Counted from the first letter of the stretch, positions 34,554 through 43,987 are shown. The stretch: DNA of 64,000 nucleotides from JACMLX01 sp040384325 (GCA_040384325.1 JAZKJL010000006.1:1-64000), one strand, 5' to 3'. Numbers and translations are program-made. Notes: generated by a model from the letters alone, not told the origin.

Positions 34554-34565
34554 GGATGACGCGCG

Positions 34566-34591
34566 GAGCGGGCGTGACCGTCACCCCGCTC
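34566..34591. terminator. Hairpin between convergent genes
   Basis: GAGCGGG pairs with CCCGCTC, with an inner GTGAC/GTCAC and a one-base bulge. It lies 13 bp past the stop of the gene ending at 34553 and before the end of the LytTR regulator gene at 34691. No T-run is present. Confidence 0.6.
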
Positions 34592-34690
34592 AGGGCAGTG
34601 CCGTCCTGTCTCGCCCGGTCGTGTGCCGCACCGGGAAATACGAGCGTCGTCGGCTGTAGTGACGTCACATTGACGCGAATCACACAGCCA

Positions 34691-35605
34691 TCATCGCAGC
34701 AACCGCCGCACCTGCTCCCGATAACTGCGGCTGCTCGTGAGCCGGGTGCCATCGATCAGCGTCAGCTCGTACTCGCCGTGGCCGCAGGGTTCCAGCCGCC
34801 GAATCCGGTCGATGCGCACCAGGTGTGACCGATGCACCCGCACGAACTCCGTCGGGTCGAGCCGCGATTCGAGCACCTGCAGCGACTCCCGCATCAGGTG
34901 ACGTCGCCCCGTGGTGACGAGCGACACGTAGTTGCCATCCGCCTCGACACGCTCGACGCTCGCGACCGGCACGAAGTACATCCCCTGGGCGTCGCGGACC
35001 ACCAGTCGTTTCGCGTAGTCGCCGCTCGGCGCGGCCTCGATTGCTGCGTGTGTGCCGGAGACACCGGCGACGTCGCCGGCGGTCGCGGTCGCGTCGCCAC
35101 GGAGGGCCTGCAGCGCGACGCGGAGCGCCGCATCGGCCGCCGCAATGGCGCCGGCATCGGGGGATCGCGACGGTGCGCCGAGCGTCTCCAGCAGGCGCCG
35201 CATCGCCCGGTCGAAGCGATCGATGTCGACCGGCTTCACGAGATAGTCCACCGCATCGAGATCGAACGCGTGGATCGCATGCTCCTCGCTTGCGGTGACG
35301 AAGACGATGCATGGGGGACGCTCCAGCGACCAGGGCGCCTCCGCGGCGAGTGCCTCGACCGTCGCGATGCCATCGAGGCCAGGCATGCGGATGTCGAGCA
35401 GCAGCACGTCGGCAGGCCCGTTGCGGAGCGCGGCGAGGACCGCGGCCCCGCTGCCACACTCCGCGATCAGCTCGAACTCGGGATGCCGCGCCAGCAATGC
35501 GCGCAGCCGAGCGCGCGCCAGCGGCTCGTCATCGGCGATCAGGACGTGCCAGCGGCGGCCAGTGTCGGCGCGAGCCTCACCCCTATCCCTCGCCGGTCCG
35601 CTCAT
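34691..35605 (-). CDS. LytTR-family response regulator
   Basis: A 304-residue regulator. The receiver has D71 in LLLDIRMPGLDG and the conserved Lys in YLVKPVD. The C-terminal LytTR DNA-binding domain reads LVVRDAQGMYFVPVASVERVEADGNYVSL.. and FVRVHRSHLVRIDRI. Between them is an Ala-rich linker (about 145-195). Its ATG overlaps the stop of the sensor kinase (ATGA), so the pair is a two-component system read as an operon. Targets are unknown. Confidence 0.94.
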   Translation of the reverse strand: MSGPARDRGEARADTGRRWHVLIADDEPLARARLRALLARHPEFELIAECGSGAAVLAALRNGPADVLLLDIRMPGLDGIATVEALAAEAPWSLERPPCIVFVTASEEHAIHAFDLDAVDYLVKPVDIDRFDRAMRRLLETLGAPSRSPDAGAIAAADAALRVALQALRGDATATAGDVAGVSGTHAAIEAAPSGDYAKRLVVRDAQGMYFVPVASVERVEADGNYVSLVTTGRRHLMRESLQVLESRLDPTEFVRVHRSHLVRIDRIRRLEPCGHGEYELTLIDGTRLTSSRSYREQVRRLLR

Positions 35606-36750
35606 CGACGTGCGCTCCCATTCTGGTGTGCACCGTCGATGAACGGCAGCGTCACCCGCGCGCGGGTCCCGCCACTTTCACGTCGCTCCAGCACCAGCGA
35701 GGCGTTCTCACCGTAGAGCTGTGCGAGGCGATCGCGGGTGTTGCGCAGGCCGATCCCGTGGGCCGGCTCCGGGTTGCCGCGACCATGCATCGACCCTGTC
35801 TGCGCATCGATCCCTGCCCCATCGTCCTCGACCACGAGATCAAGCCTGTCGCCCGTGCGTGATGCACCGATCCGCACATGTCCGCCGGTTTCCCTTCCGG
35901 CAAGCCCGTGTTCGTAGGCGTTCTCCACCAATGGCTGCAACACGAGGAATGGCACGCGTGCGCGCCGGGCCGCATCCTCCACCGCCCACTCCACGACGAT
36001 GCGGTCGCCGAAGCGCAGTTGCATCAGCTCGACGTAGCGCATCAACAGTTCCAACTCACGCTCGAGCGCGTGCCGTTCCGTCTCCTCGTACAGGATCACA
36101 CGCAGCAGGGCGGCGAAGCGCGTGAGCATGCGGTCGGCCGCCATCGGATCGGCGTGCAGGAGCGTGGTCACCGCGTTGAGCACGTTGAAGACGAAGTGTG
36201 GCTGCAGCTGCGTCCGCAGCGCAGCCAGTCGCGCCTCGGCGAGCCCGCGCGCCAACTCCGCCTCACGCACCTCGCGGGCGCGCTCGGCGCGGTAGTAGTG
36301 CGCGGCGTGGAGTAAGGCGACCATCACCAGGAAGACGGTGAAGTAGGTGAGGGTCCGCGCGGCGGCGCTCGCGGCGACGTCGGGGACGCCGGTGATCGCC
36401 ACCACCACGGGCGTCATCACGACGTGACGGAGCCACGCCGCCGTCGCCGTGCCAAGCAAGAGGATTCCCGCGTTCCGCCATGGATGCGGGCTGCCGACGG
36501 GAAGGTGGCGGACGAGTGCCGCCAGCGGTGGCAGCAACGGCAGGCACGTCCACCACATCGCCAGCGACCAGCCCACCTGCTGTGCCCAGCGCGGGTCCTC
36601 GCCGCGGTCGATGAGCGCGATGCTGCCACGCAGCGCATACAGGAGGGCAAAGAAGGTCGTCAGCACGACGGCCCCCACCGGCACGACACGCCGCTCCATG
36701 GCGGACTCCGAAGAGCCGACGTCCCCCGTCTCCAGCGCGCGTGTCGTCAC
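35602..36750 (-). CDS. LytS-type membrane sensor histidine kinase
   Basis: A 382-residue kinase with a GTG start (MERRVVPV at 36699 is an alternative). Four hydrophobic segments fill residues 25-150. The His_kinase domain has H185 in LQPHFVFNVLNAV, followed by the N box LVENAYEHGLAG and VEDDGAGID, then GIGLRNTRDRL. It lacks an extracytoplasmic sensor domain, so the signal is probably sensed in the membrane. It is coupled to the LytTR regulator by a 4-bp overlap. Confidence 0.94.
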   Translation of the reverse strand: MTTRALETGDVGSSESAMERRVVPVGAVVLTTFFALLYALRGSIALIDRGEDPRWAQQVGWSLAMWWTCLPLLPPLAALVRHLPVGSPHPWRNAGILLLGTATAAWLRHVVMTPVVVAITGVPDVAASAAARTLTYFTVFLVMVALLHAAHYYRAERAREVREAELARGLAEARLAALRTQLQPHFVFNVLNAVTTLLHADPMAADRMLTRFAALLRVILYEETERHALERELELLMRYVELMQLRFGDRIVVEWAVEDAARRARVPFLVLQPLVENAYEHGLAGRETGGHVRIGASRTGDRLDLVVEDDGAGIDAQTGSMHGRGNPEPAHGIGLRNTRDRLAQLYGENASLVLERRESGGTRARVTLPFIDGAHQNGSARR

Positions 36751-36818
36751 CCGTCAGTATTGCGGGACGGTTTCGACGCAATCAAGTGGTGCCGATGCCA
36801 CGCTGCGGCCTGCCGCAC

Positions 36819-37316
36819 TCATTGCGGTCCGGCGCGGCGGACGCGGCGCGTCGCCGTCATCGGCAGCAGTGCGCCGCCATGGTATTCGACGATGCCTTCC
36901 ATCGCGCGCCCGGCGTCGATCAACCGCCCCTGAAATCGTACGTCGCCTTCCCGCGACGCGACGATCATCCGCACCGAATCCCCGGTCACGGTGAGCACCC
37001 GGATTGCCAGCGTGTTGGTCGAATCGGGCGTGATCGAGCCCGCCCATCCCCGTTCGACGGGACCGAGCGCGAGGAAACCGGTGGAGCGTCGTTCCCCCAC
37101 GCGCATCGTGAAGTCCCAGAGCCCCTGCAGGTCGGGGCTGCCGCCGAGCGTGGGCGTTTGTGCGGCGGCGGGCGTGGCGGGCGTCGAGCGCGGTGACTGC
37201 GCGCTGGCCGGCGCCGTGGTGAGGATGGTGGCGGTGAGCGTCGTGACGCAGATGGCGGTGAGTCTGGTGGCGAGCGTCGAAAAGCTGCGCCGGTGATGCG
37301 GCAGGGCGTTGGGCAT
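36819..37316 (-). CDS. Secreted protein of unknown function
   Basis: A 165-residue protein with start ATG 37316 behind a GAGGAG ribosome site and a signal peptide ending APASAQ. After a Pro/Thr/Ala linker, the mature domain has LQGLWDFTMRVGERRSTGFLALGP, a lipocalin- or beta-barrel-like opening. VRFQGRLIDAGRAMEGIVEYHGG follows. I do not recognise a named family. It lies downstream of the LytS gene on the same strand but is transcribed from its own start. Confidence 0.75.
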   Translation of the reverse strand: MPNALPHHRRSFSTLATRLTAICVTTLTATILTTAPASAQSPRSTPATPAAAQTPTLGGSPDLQGLWDFTMRVGERRSTGFLALGPVERGWAGSITPDSTNTLAIRVLTVTGDSVRMIVASREGDVRFQGRLIDAGRAMEGIVEYHGGALLPMTATRRVRRAGPQ

Positions 37317-37841
37317 GGTGTTGCACTCCTCAATGAGGTTGATGAAGTGCCCAGAGTAGGCGCGCGCATTGCGCGACGTCTGCGCGAAGACGCGAGCTGG
37401 ACGCCGTGTGGGGCGAGTGGGACGCTTTGTGCCGTGGGCCGTCACGGGAGACGCGGTCGCCCGTCACGTTGATCGCAACCGTCGCCGTGGTGGTCAGCGA
37501 CGTGTTCATGAACACGGCGATGGCGCTGCCGGGAAAACGGGCGTCCACTGGCATGTCTGGTCCGTCACCGGTGGATGCAGTTGCAACGCGTCGTCGTCCG
37601 GGTTCATGGGGAAGTTCTGCCGTTGCAGCCAGCGACCGCGTGGCTTGACCGCGTCACGCTTACGGTGTATGTATTCACCTTACGACGTAAGTTCGAGTGC
37701 CACACTCCTGCTCTGCCGGACGTGCCCTCGTCGACTCGTCACCGGGCTCCCGACGTTCGCGAAATTCGCCTTCGGGCGGCTCGCACGGCGCACCGCATGG
37801 CGGTGACCACGCCACCAGCACGCCTCAGACAGGAGATGCAC
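37317..37841. other. Intergenic regulatory region between divergent secreted-protein genes
   Basis: No convincing gene is seen in these 525 bp. It holds the ribosome site of the minus-strand gene at 37316 and, at 37645-37691, a promoter-like pair with two CTTAC-N3-GTAAG-type dyads. CAGGAG at 37830-37835 is the ribosome site of the plus-strand gene. Confidence 0.6.
37645..37691 (+). promoter_or_regulatory. Promoter with two CTTAC-N3-GTAAG operator-like dyads
   Basis: TTGACC (37645-37650), a 17-base spacer and TATGTA (37668-37673) form a plausible promoter. CTTACGGTGTATG (37659-37671, one mismatch) lies in the spacer. CTTACGACGTAAG (37679-37691, perfect arms) lies just past the -10. Their starts are 20 bp apart, two helical turns, which is typical of TetR-type dimer pairs. 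No tetR gene is adjacent. Confidence 0.6.
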
Positions 37842-38459
37842 ATGAAAATGCTCGTATTCTCGCTCACCGTGGTGTTGGCACTCCCCCTGTCCGTCCACGC
37901 GCAATACGACAGGCAAGACAGCACGTACAAGCGGCGCTTCGTCGGGAGTACCCTGTTCATGCTGGCGAATCTCGTCCCGGACAACAACCCACCGGAAATG
38001 GTGTACCTGAACCTCGGCTATCGTCTCACGGGAAAGGATGTGATTTCACTGGAACTGAAGACGTGGAAATACGCCTGGCCAATCGGCATTCCCTTTGGCA
38101 AATCCTATGAGGCAGAGGGAGAAGGGTTCCCCGGATACATTCGCGAGCACGGTGTGTCCCTGAACTATCAGCGGTTCCTGCGGAAGGGTGTCTTTGCGCA
38201 GGTGGACGTGATGCCTGCATGGCAGACGTTCGTGAATGACGATGGGAACAGGGTCGACACCGGCTTCCAGGTCTTCAACACGTATTCCGTCGGCTACCAC
38301 GTCAAGCTGTTCAAGGATCGGTTCTTCGTGCAACCGTCGATCGCAGTGACGCACCGGCCCTACCAATCGAGAATGCCTGATGCATTCAAGCTGGTGGACG
38401 ATCGCTGGCCGCGATTCTTCTACGGGCAGCCAGGATTGCATTTCGGGTTCAATTTCTAG
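37842..38459 (+). CDS. Small outer-membrane-barrel-like protein
   Basis: A 205-residue protein starting MKMLVFSLTVVLALPLSVHAQ after a CAGGAG site (starts at 37836 or 37848 are possible). The mature part alternates polar and aromatic residues (MVYLNLGYRLTGKDVISLELKTW, HGVSLNYQRFLRKGVFAQVD, YSVGYHVKLFKDRFFVQPSI) and ends GLHFGFNF with a terminal Phe, typical of small outer membrane barrels. Its codon use looks less GC-extreme than its neighbours. Function is unknown. Confidence 0.78.
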   Translation: MKMLVFSLTVVLALPLSVHAQYDRQDSTYKRRFVGSTLFMLANLVPDNNPPEMVYLNLGYRLTGKDVISLELKTWKYAWPIGIPFGKSYEAEGEGFPGYIREHGVSLNYQRFLRKGVFAQVDVMPAWQTFVNDDGNRVDTGFQVFNTYSVGYHVKLFKDRFFVQPSIAVTHRPYQSRMPDAFKLVDDRWPRFFYGQPGLHFGFNF

Positions 38460-38677
38460 GCTCTGCCTAGAATGCCGGGAAGCGCCGCGTGGAGCTGAGA
38501 GCAGACCTCGTCCTATTGCAGTTCGCGTGACCGTGGTGGTATGGTCTCAGCGGCGATGCCGCCTCGACAACCGGCTCGCAGCGCTTCCGCGATCCGGCCA
38601 CGTGTCCTGCACAGGATAGTGCCACGGCGGAACACCTTCGCTGGTGGCAATGGCTCCCGCAACCCAGGGAAGGCTTC

Positions 38678-39409
38678 GTGCACCAGCAACTCCGTGCCAC
38701 GGTCAACGCTCTCGGTCTCGCGCTCGTGCTCACCAGCTGTTCGCCCGCCGCGCCGCGTGAGGACGAAGTCGGCAGCGCGGCATCCGTGCCGCCGGAACCG
38801 GTCGTCACGCATCAGCCGGCGGACACGCAACCCGGCGAGCACATTGCGCACGGCGAGCTGATTCTCGATGTCGACGATGCCCGCCGGCAGCTCAATGCAC
38901 AGCACCACACGCACAAGGTGCTCGAGACCCGCCGCGTCCCCGGCCCGTTCCAGACGCCGGCGATGAAGGACGTCCGCGACTTTGCACTGTCGAAGAGTGA
39001 TCTCGACGTCATCAATCCCGGCCCCGGTGAGTACGTGCACGTCATGGAAGGGCAGCGCCACGGCTACCAGAACCTGACCATCGGCATCACCTACACGGCG
39101 CCCGCCGGCGCGCCACCCATGCACAGCCACAAGGGTGAGGAATCGCATGTCCTGCTGAAGGGGCAGAAGGTGCTCTATGCCCTCGGCAAGGAGATCTTCG
39201 TGAAGCAGGGACCGTACATCGTCAACATCCCTGCCGGCATGCCTCACTCGTTCCAGAACCTCGATGCCGAAGTGGCGGAACTGGTGGTCATCTTCCCGAC
39301 CAACGTGTGGGAGTACGACGTGCTCGACTTCTTCCCGTTCAATACGCCCGAGGCAAAGGCGATGGCCGCAGAAGCGCGTCGGGCAACAACGGCGGCGCGG
39401 CGCAAGTAG
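38678..39409 (+). CDS. Cupin domain lipoprotein
   Basis: A 243-residue protein with a GTG start and a signal ending LVLTSC lipobox. The C-terminal half is a cupin: GAPPMHSHKGEESHVLLKGQK gives His, His and Glu ligands, and IPAGMPHSFQNLDAEVAELVV the second His motif. The N-terminal mature region is charged and shows no domain. It would bind metal at the envelope. The substrate is unknown. It is convergent with the esterase gene at 39640, with about 230 bp between them in which I see nothing clear. Confidence 0.85.
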   Translation: MHQQLRATVNALGLALVLTSCSPAAPREDEVGSAASVPPEPVVTHQPADTQPGEHIAHGELILDVDDARRQLNAQHHTHKVLETRRVPGPFQTPAMKDVRDFALSKSDLDVINPGPGEYVHVMEGQRHGYQNLTIGITYTAPAGAPPMHSHKGEESHVLLKGQKVLYALGKEIFVKQGPYIVNIPAGMPHSFQNLDAEVAELVVIFPTNVWEYDVLDFFPFNTPEAKAMAAEARRATTAARRK

Positions 39410-39639
39410 CGAAGCGGGGGACGTGTCTCCATGCGCGAGACGTCGGGAAGCGAGCGAGGGTCGTGAAGTCGGCGACTCAGTCAGGTCGCTGGCAGTGTCG
39501 GGCGTGCCTGCTCCGCCACGCGATGGCCTGCATGCGACGGGCAAGCCGCGCGTCGCCTCCGGTGCCGAATCGTAGGCATTCTTCTGAGATCGAGCTGGTC
39601 ACAGGTCGAGCTAGGGCGCGGCTCCCCCTGGCGATCGCT

Positions 39640-40605
39640 CTATGGGGCTGCCGTGAGTACGCCAATGCTTTTCATCCATGCCGCCGCCAGCTGCGTCCAT
39701 CCCGACGACGACAGCCCGGTCTGCCGGAGGCCGAACGCATGCCCACCCTTCGCGTATACATGAATCTCGGCAGGCACCCCCGCCTTTCGCAGTGCTACTG
39801 CGTACAGTAACGAGTTCTCCACCGGGTTGATGTCGTCGTCGTACGCGTGAACGAGGAACGTCGGCGGGGTTCGGTTGGTGACCCGGATGTCGGGATTCGG
39901 CCTGAAGTTCGTCTGCCGGTACGCCATGCGTCCGGGATACAGCACCAGTGCGAAGTCCGGTCGCGAGCTCACACTGTCGGCGCCGTCGAGCGGAGGGTAG
40001 GTGTGAGAAAAGCGTGTGCTGCTCATGATCGCCATGTGCGCGCCAGCCGAGAACCCCAGGACGCCGATGCGGCGCGAGTCGATGCCCCATTCGCGGGCAC
40101 GTGACCGCACGATCCGCATCGCCCGCTGTGCGTCCTGGTGGGCTTGAGGACACTCGCGATATGGCCCCACATGTGTGCAGGGAACACGGTACTTCAGCAG
40201 CACGCACGAGACGCCATGGGACGTAAGCCAGTCGCAGACTTCTGTACCCTCGATGTCCATGGCGAGCACGTTGAAACCGCCGCCCGGATAGACGATCACC
40301 GCAGACCCGGTGTTCCGAGCCGTTGTCGAAAAGACGGTGATCGTCGGCAGCGACACGTTCTCGATGTAAGCGTATGGTTTTCCGCCCACCAGCTTCTTCG
40401 CGCCGGTGTTGGCGTCGACGGCGTCGTGCACCGCCTCTGCGCCGATGCGCGGGCGCGGAGCGGGCGGGGGGCCGGGCCAGAGCGGGATCTGGGTCTGACC
40501 CGACACCGGCCGCCAGCCGGGTTGCGCAGCCGCGTCATGGGGCGCACCGACGCACAGCACGAGGACGAGCAGTTTTGCAGACGGGCGCAAGCGCAGACGG
40601 GTCAC
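39640..40605 (-). CDS. Secreted alpha/beta-hydrolase (acetyl-xylan-esterase-like)
   Basis: A 321-residue protein with a Sec signal ending DAAAQ. The mature enzyme has IPLWPGPPP, VIVYPGGGFNVLAMDIEG (oxyanion loop), the nucleophile Ser in LGFSAGAH, an Asp in YDDDINP and His in KGGHAFGL. This is the layout of BD-FAE and acetyl-xylan-esterase type carbohydrate esterases. It probably removes acyl groups from plant polysaccharides outside the cytoplasm. It is divergent from the serine hydrolase at 40795. Confidence 0.88.
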   Translation of the reverse strand: MTRLRLRPSAKLLVLVLCVGAPHDAAAQPGWRPVSGQTQIPLWPGPPPAPRPRIGAEAVHDAVDANTGAKKLVGGKPYAYIENVSLPTITVFSTTARNTGSAVIVYPGGGFNVLAMDIEGTEVCDWLTSHGVSCVLLKYRVPCTHVGPYRECPQAHQDAQRAMRIVRSRAREWGIDSRRIGVLGFSAGAHMAIMSSTRFSHTYPPLDGADSVSSRPDFALVLYPGRMAYRQTNFRPNPDIRVTNRTPPTFLVHAYDDDINPVENSLLYAVALRKAGVPAEIHVYAKGGHAFGLRQTGLSSSGWTQLAAAWMKSIGVLTAAP

Positions 40606-40794
40606 CGAATCTCCAATGGGTCACGGTATGGCGTCCACTGGGACGCACACCCATGGCGAAGGCCACGGCGTTCTTGTCTCGGTAGAATAATCGTACTGCC
40701 GATGCGTTTCGCAGTGACCCGCGGTCGCGGCAGGGGCCGAAAGCAGCACCGCAGCGGCTGCCCCGCCGGGCACGGCGAAACCGATCCTGTGGGC

Positions 40795-42288
40795 ATGCGT
40801 ACAGCGACCATGCTCGAACGCTCCGGCAGGGCCCTCATCATGCTTGCGCTGCTGCTGTACCTCGCGCCGAGCGTGGATGCGCAAGTGTCACTCGAGAGGG
40901 CGAACTGGCAATCGCAATTCGCCGAGATCGATCGGTATGCGGAGTCCCTGTTGCTCGCCGATCGCGTGCCCGCGGCATCGATCGCGATCGTCTATCGCGA
41001 CCAGCTCGTGCACGTGCGCAGCTTCGGCGTGGACCACGAGGGGAAGCCAGTCACCGGCGCGACGGCCTTCGTGCTCGGTTCCATGAGCAAGTCGATCACG
41101 GCGGTCGCCGTGATGCAACTCGTCGAGCGTGGCCAGATCGAGCTCGATGTGTCCGCGCGAACGTACCTGCCCTCATTCCGTGTCGCGTCTGCCGACTCCG
41201 GTGCTTCGATCACGATCCGACAGCTGTTGCTCCACACGAGCGGTCTTCCCCAACGCGTCTCACGCGTCTCGCATCACACGCTGCGAGGCCAGGTCGACGC
41301 GCTCCGCACGGTTGCGCCGACTCGCGCACCAGGTGAGGCGCATGCGTACGCGAGCGCGAACTATCTCGTGCTCGGCGCCATCGTTGAAGCGGTGAGCGGC
41401 CTGCCGTTCGCGGAGTACGTCGAGCGCAACATCTTCGGCATGTTGGACATGCGGCACAGCTTCACCAGTCGGTCGCAAGCACTCTCGCAAGGATTCGCCG
41501 GCGGACATGTCTACGCGTTCGGCGTCCCGATCACCTCATCGCTCGCGGAAGAGCCGGCTCGACTGCCGACGGCAGGGCTGATGAGCAGTGCGGAGGACCT
41601 CGGGCGATTTCTCGCCATGTTCCTCCGACAGGGACGGGTGGGCGAGCAGCAATTCCTCACGGTGGAATCCGTTCGGCAGACGCTAGTTGGCGGTGCACCA
41701 TCCGACGGTTTCTCGTATGCGTTCGGGTGGCGCGATGGGCGTATCGGAGATGTCCGCGCCGTGCATCACGGGGGGATCGTTCCCGACTTCCGCGGCAAGA
41801 TCGTGATGCTACCGGATTCGGGGTGGGGCGTCGTGGTGCTCACGAACGCGTCATCAGCGATTCCATGGCCGATCATGCCAACGAGCCACCGTCTGGCGGA
41901 CGACATTGCGGCACGGCTCGCGGGGCAGGCGCTGCCCAGTCCCGAGTCCCGTCATCGGATGACGTTTGCGTTGATTGCGGCCGCAATGTTCGTGCTGCTG
42001 TTCCTGCAGCTGCGCACGCTTGTGCTCGAACTCCGCGTGGTACGGCACCCCGTCCGTGAACCGGGCGCATCACAACGCGCATGGCGCGCGATCGTGATCG
42101 ATGTCCTGTTTCTGGCGGCGATCACAATGCTCCTCAGGTTCGTCGGTCTCAGCTGGGCGGAGCTGCGTGCAGGTGGGCCTGACCTCGCATGGTGGCTCGT
42201 TGCAATGGCATCGCTCGGGGCGATGACCCTTGCCTGTCGCGTGCTGCGCGCTCGGTCCAGTCAGCGACGCATCGGTGACGTACGCTGA
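40795..42288 (+). CDS. Serine hydrolase (class C beta-lactamase-like) with C-terminal TM segments
   Basis: A 497-residue protein with a signal peptide ending SVDAQ. The penicillin-binding-like fold has S-x-x-K in GSMSKSITA, Y-x-N in YASANYLV and HHGG in VHHGGIVPD (the KTG equivalent). After about residue 385 come three hydrophobic segments (MTFALIAAAMFVLLFLQL, IDVLFLAAITMLLRFVGL, LAWWLVAMASLGAMTL). The start at 40795 is chosen because it puts a normal signal peptide at the N-terminus. Likely a membrane-bound D-aminopeptidase or esterase; true beta-lactamase activity is not implied. Confidence 0.88.
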   Translation: MRTATMLERSGRALIMLALLLYLAPSVDAQVSLERANWQSQFAEIDRYAESLLLADRVPAASIAIVYRDQLVHVRSFGVDHEGKPVTGATAFVLGSMSKSITAVAVMQLVERGQIELDVSARTYLPSFRVASADSGASITIRQLLLHTSGLPQRVSRVSHHTLRGQVDALRTVAPTRAPGEAHAYASANYLVLGAIVEAVSGLPFAEYVERNIFGMLDMRHSFTSRSQALSQGFAGGHVYAFGVPITSSLAEEPARLPTAGLMSSAEDLGRFLAMFLRQGRVGEQQFLTVESVRQTLVGGAPSDGFSYAFGWRDGRIGDVRAVHHGGIVPDFRGKIVMLPDSGWGVVVLTNASSAIPWPIMPTSHRLADDIAARLAGQALPSPESRHRMTFALIAAAMFVLLFLQLRTLVLELRVVRHPVREPGASQRAWRAIVIDVLFLAAITMLLRFVGLSWAELRAGGPDLAWWLVAMASLGAMTLACRVLRARSSQRRIGDVR

Positions 42289-42595
42289 GAGGCGGTACCA
42301 ATTGCCCGCGACTCGTCATGGACTCGAGGACGCTGAGCCCGGGCGCACGTCGGTGAGGCTGGCGCTCGCGCAGGAGAGCGCGGGAGTGTAATCGGCTGAT
42401 CATCGCGCGAACGTCTATGCCGTGAGGCACATAGCCTGCAAGCTGGTGTGTAGCGACGTTTAGATCAACGAAGTTTTCGGCAGCATGAAGCCGGAAGGGT
42501 CGCTGCCTTCATGGACGTTGACGAACATGTGATGGAGCTTCTCGAGGCCAGTGAACTGCGGTACCGATTTTTGACTTTCGCCTTCGGAGCGTTGC
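42289..42595. other. Intergenic stretch without a recognisable gene
   Basis: These 307 bp show no convincing coding sequence or strong hairpin. The only usable signal is CGGAG about 8 bases before the ATG at 42596. Confidence 0.5.
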
Positions 42596-42859
42596 ATGGA
42601 CATTGTCACATGGATTGTGGTTGGACTCGTTGCTGGCTTGCTGGCCAGCGCCGTAGTGGGCGGGATCGGGTACGGACTGATCGGTGATATTGTCGTCGGT
42701 ATCGTCGGTGCCGTCGTCGGCGGCTGGCTCTTTGCCGCACTGGGTGTTTCCCTGCCGGTGAGTGGTATCGTCGGAACCATCATCGTCGCGTTCTTTGGTG
42801 CGGTGGTTCTGTTGCTCGCCATCAGGGCGCTCAGGCCAGGTCCGCGACGGCGCGCGTAG
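42596..42859 (+). CDS. GlsB/YeaQ/YmgE family small membrane protein
   Basis: An 87-residue, three-helix membrane protein (DIVTWIVVGLVAGLLASAVVG, GDIVVGIVGAVVGGWLFAALG, GIVGTIIVAFFGAVVLLLAIR). The Gly-rich repeat pattern and length match the transglycosylase-associated (YeaQ/YmgE) family, commonly induced by general stress. A GGAG site precedes the ATG. No partner gene is adjacent. Confidence 0.9.
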   Translation: MDIVTWIVVGLVAGLLASAVVGGIGYGLIGDIVVGIVGAVVGGWLFAALGVSLPVSGIVGTIIVAFFGAVVLLLAIRALRPGPRRRA

Positions 42860-42992
42860 TCTCCGTCGGGCGCCCTCGGCGTCTCTGTTGAAATGCGCAG
42901 AGTTCGCCGAGGCAGCGCTCACGGTTGAACCAGGAACGCTGGCTACTTGAACGCATCGAGTACTCCGATGCCTCGAGCCGACGGCGGTCTCG

Positions 42993-43490
42993 TCACCCGA
43001 ACGGATTTTCGTCCGCGCTGGGCCCGTAGATCGACGGCAGCGGCACGTCGAGTTCGCGCAGGTAGACCGACATCTGCCCGCGATGGTGATACCAGTGATT
43101 CAGCAGCACCGAGCGAAGGAACGCCATGCGCGGCATCGCCATGATCTCCTTGCCGTTGGCGTTGACGCGCCACACTTCGGTGAGCTGTGCATCGGACATG
43201 CCTTCGAGCAGTCGCCGCGCCTCCGCCACGCTGTCGTCGAGGGTCGTCAGGATTTCGGCGGCGGAGTTCGGCATAACGTCACCGAAGCCCGGGATCTCTG
43301 CCGGATTCTGCGAGGCGAGCGTCATCACGCTCCCCGGATTGCCGGCAATGTGCATGGCGAGCGCGCCAAGCGTGCGTGACTTCGTGTGTGGCGCCCAGCT
43401 GAATTTCTCCTCGGGCACGCGGGCCAGCACGCGGCGTGTGGTCGCCGCTTCCATCTCGAGTTCCTGGATGATCGTCTGTGCGATTGACAT
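42993..43490 (-). CDS. DinB family protein
   Basis: A 165-residue four-helix protein. The start MSIAQTIIQELEMEA is chosen as the DinB N-terminal helix. A His early in the protein (ALAMHIAGN) and His pair in LLNHWYHHRGQMSVYLRELDVPLPSIYGPS are the usual metal ligands of this fold. It is the last gene of an ArsR-SRPBCC-DinB operon, with 23 bp before it. The family includes thiol-dependent transferases. The substrate is unknown. Confidence 0.92.
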   Translation of the reverse strand: MSIAQTIIQELEMEAATTRRVLARVPEEKFSWAPHTKSRTLGALAMHIAGNPGSVMTLASQNPAEIPGFGDVMPNSAAEILTTLDDSVAEARRLLEGMSDAQLTEVWRVNANGKEIMAMPRMAFLRSVLLNHWYHHRGQMSVYLRELDVPLPSIYGPSADENPFG

Positions 43491-43513
43491 GACCGTGTGC
43501 GGGTGAGGGGTGG

Positions 43514-43966
43514 TCAGCGATGGTTCGTGGCGCGCTTCTGCACTCGCTCGCCGATGGCAGTCCATCCCGCCGTCAGGTTCTCGCGGTAGCCGTCAGGAAA
43601 GAGTCCGAGTGCCGTGTGCCGGAACGAGATCACGGTGTCGTCACCGTCGGCCTTGAGGCGGTACTGGATGTTCGACGACACGGCGAACGACATCATCAGC
43701 GGCCCGCTGATCTCGAGCAGCGCCGGGCGTCGGATGGCCTGCACCATGCCCCAGCAGTGACCGTTCCCGTCACCGAGGTCGCGATACCAGCGGCCGCCGG
43801 GGTGCGCCTCGAGCACCATCGGCATCGGCGCATTGCCCATCCCGACATTGTGCGGCCCGAGCTCCTCGAGCAGCGAGGCGAAGGTGTCGTCGATCGAGGC
43901 GGCGACGCGCGTCTCGAGCGTGAAGTCGAGGGTGAGCTCATCGAGCGGTGAAGCGATGCTGACCAT
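43514..43966 (-). CDS. SRPBCC/AHSA1-like protein
   Basis: A 150-residue START-fold protein: ETRVAASIDDTFASLLEELGP opens the helix-grip fold, and GRWYRDLGDGNGHCWGMVQAIRRPALLEISGPL and a C-terminal YRENLTAGWTAIGERVQKR helix complete it. GGAGA lies before the ATG. It is the middle gene of the ArsR-SRPBCC-DinB operon, with 21 bp to the ArsR gene. Such proteins often bind hydrophobic ligands or act in detoxification. Confidence 0.9.
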   Translation of the reverse strand: MVSIASPLDELTLDFTLETRVAASIDDTFASLLEELGPHNVGMGNAPMPMVLEAHPGGRWYRDLGDGNGHCWGMVQAIRRPALLEISGPLMMSFAVSSNIQYRLKADGDDTVISFRHTALGLFPDGYRENLTAGWTAIGERVQKRATNHR

Positions 43967-43987
43967 GGTGAAGTCTCCGGAAATGCG

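Noticed and set aside
34659..34668. GTGACGTCAC palindrome downstream of the LytTR gene
   Set aside because: It is short, lies at the 3' side of converging genes, and the same core also occurs inside genes.
40138..40794. A long N-terminal extension of the serine hydrolase
   Set aside because: It covers the divergent esterase gene and puts the signal peptide deep inside the protein.
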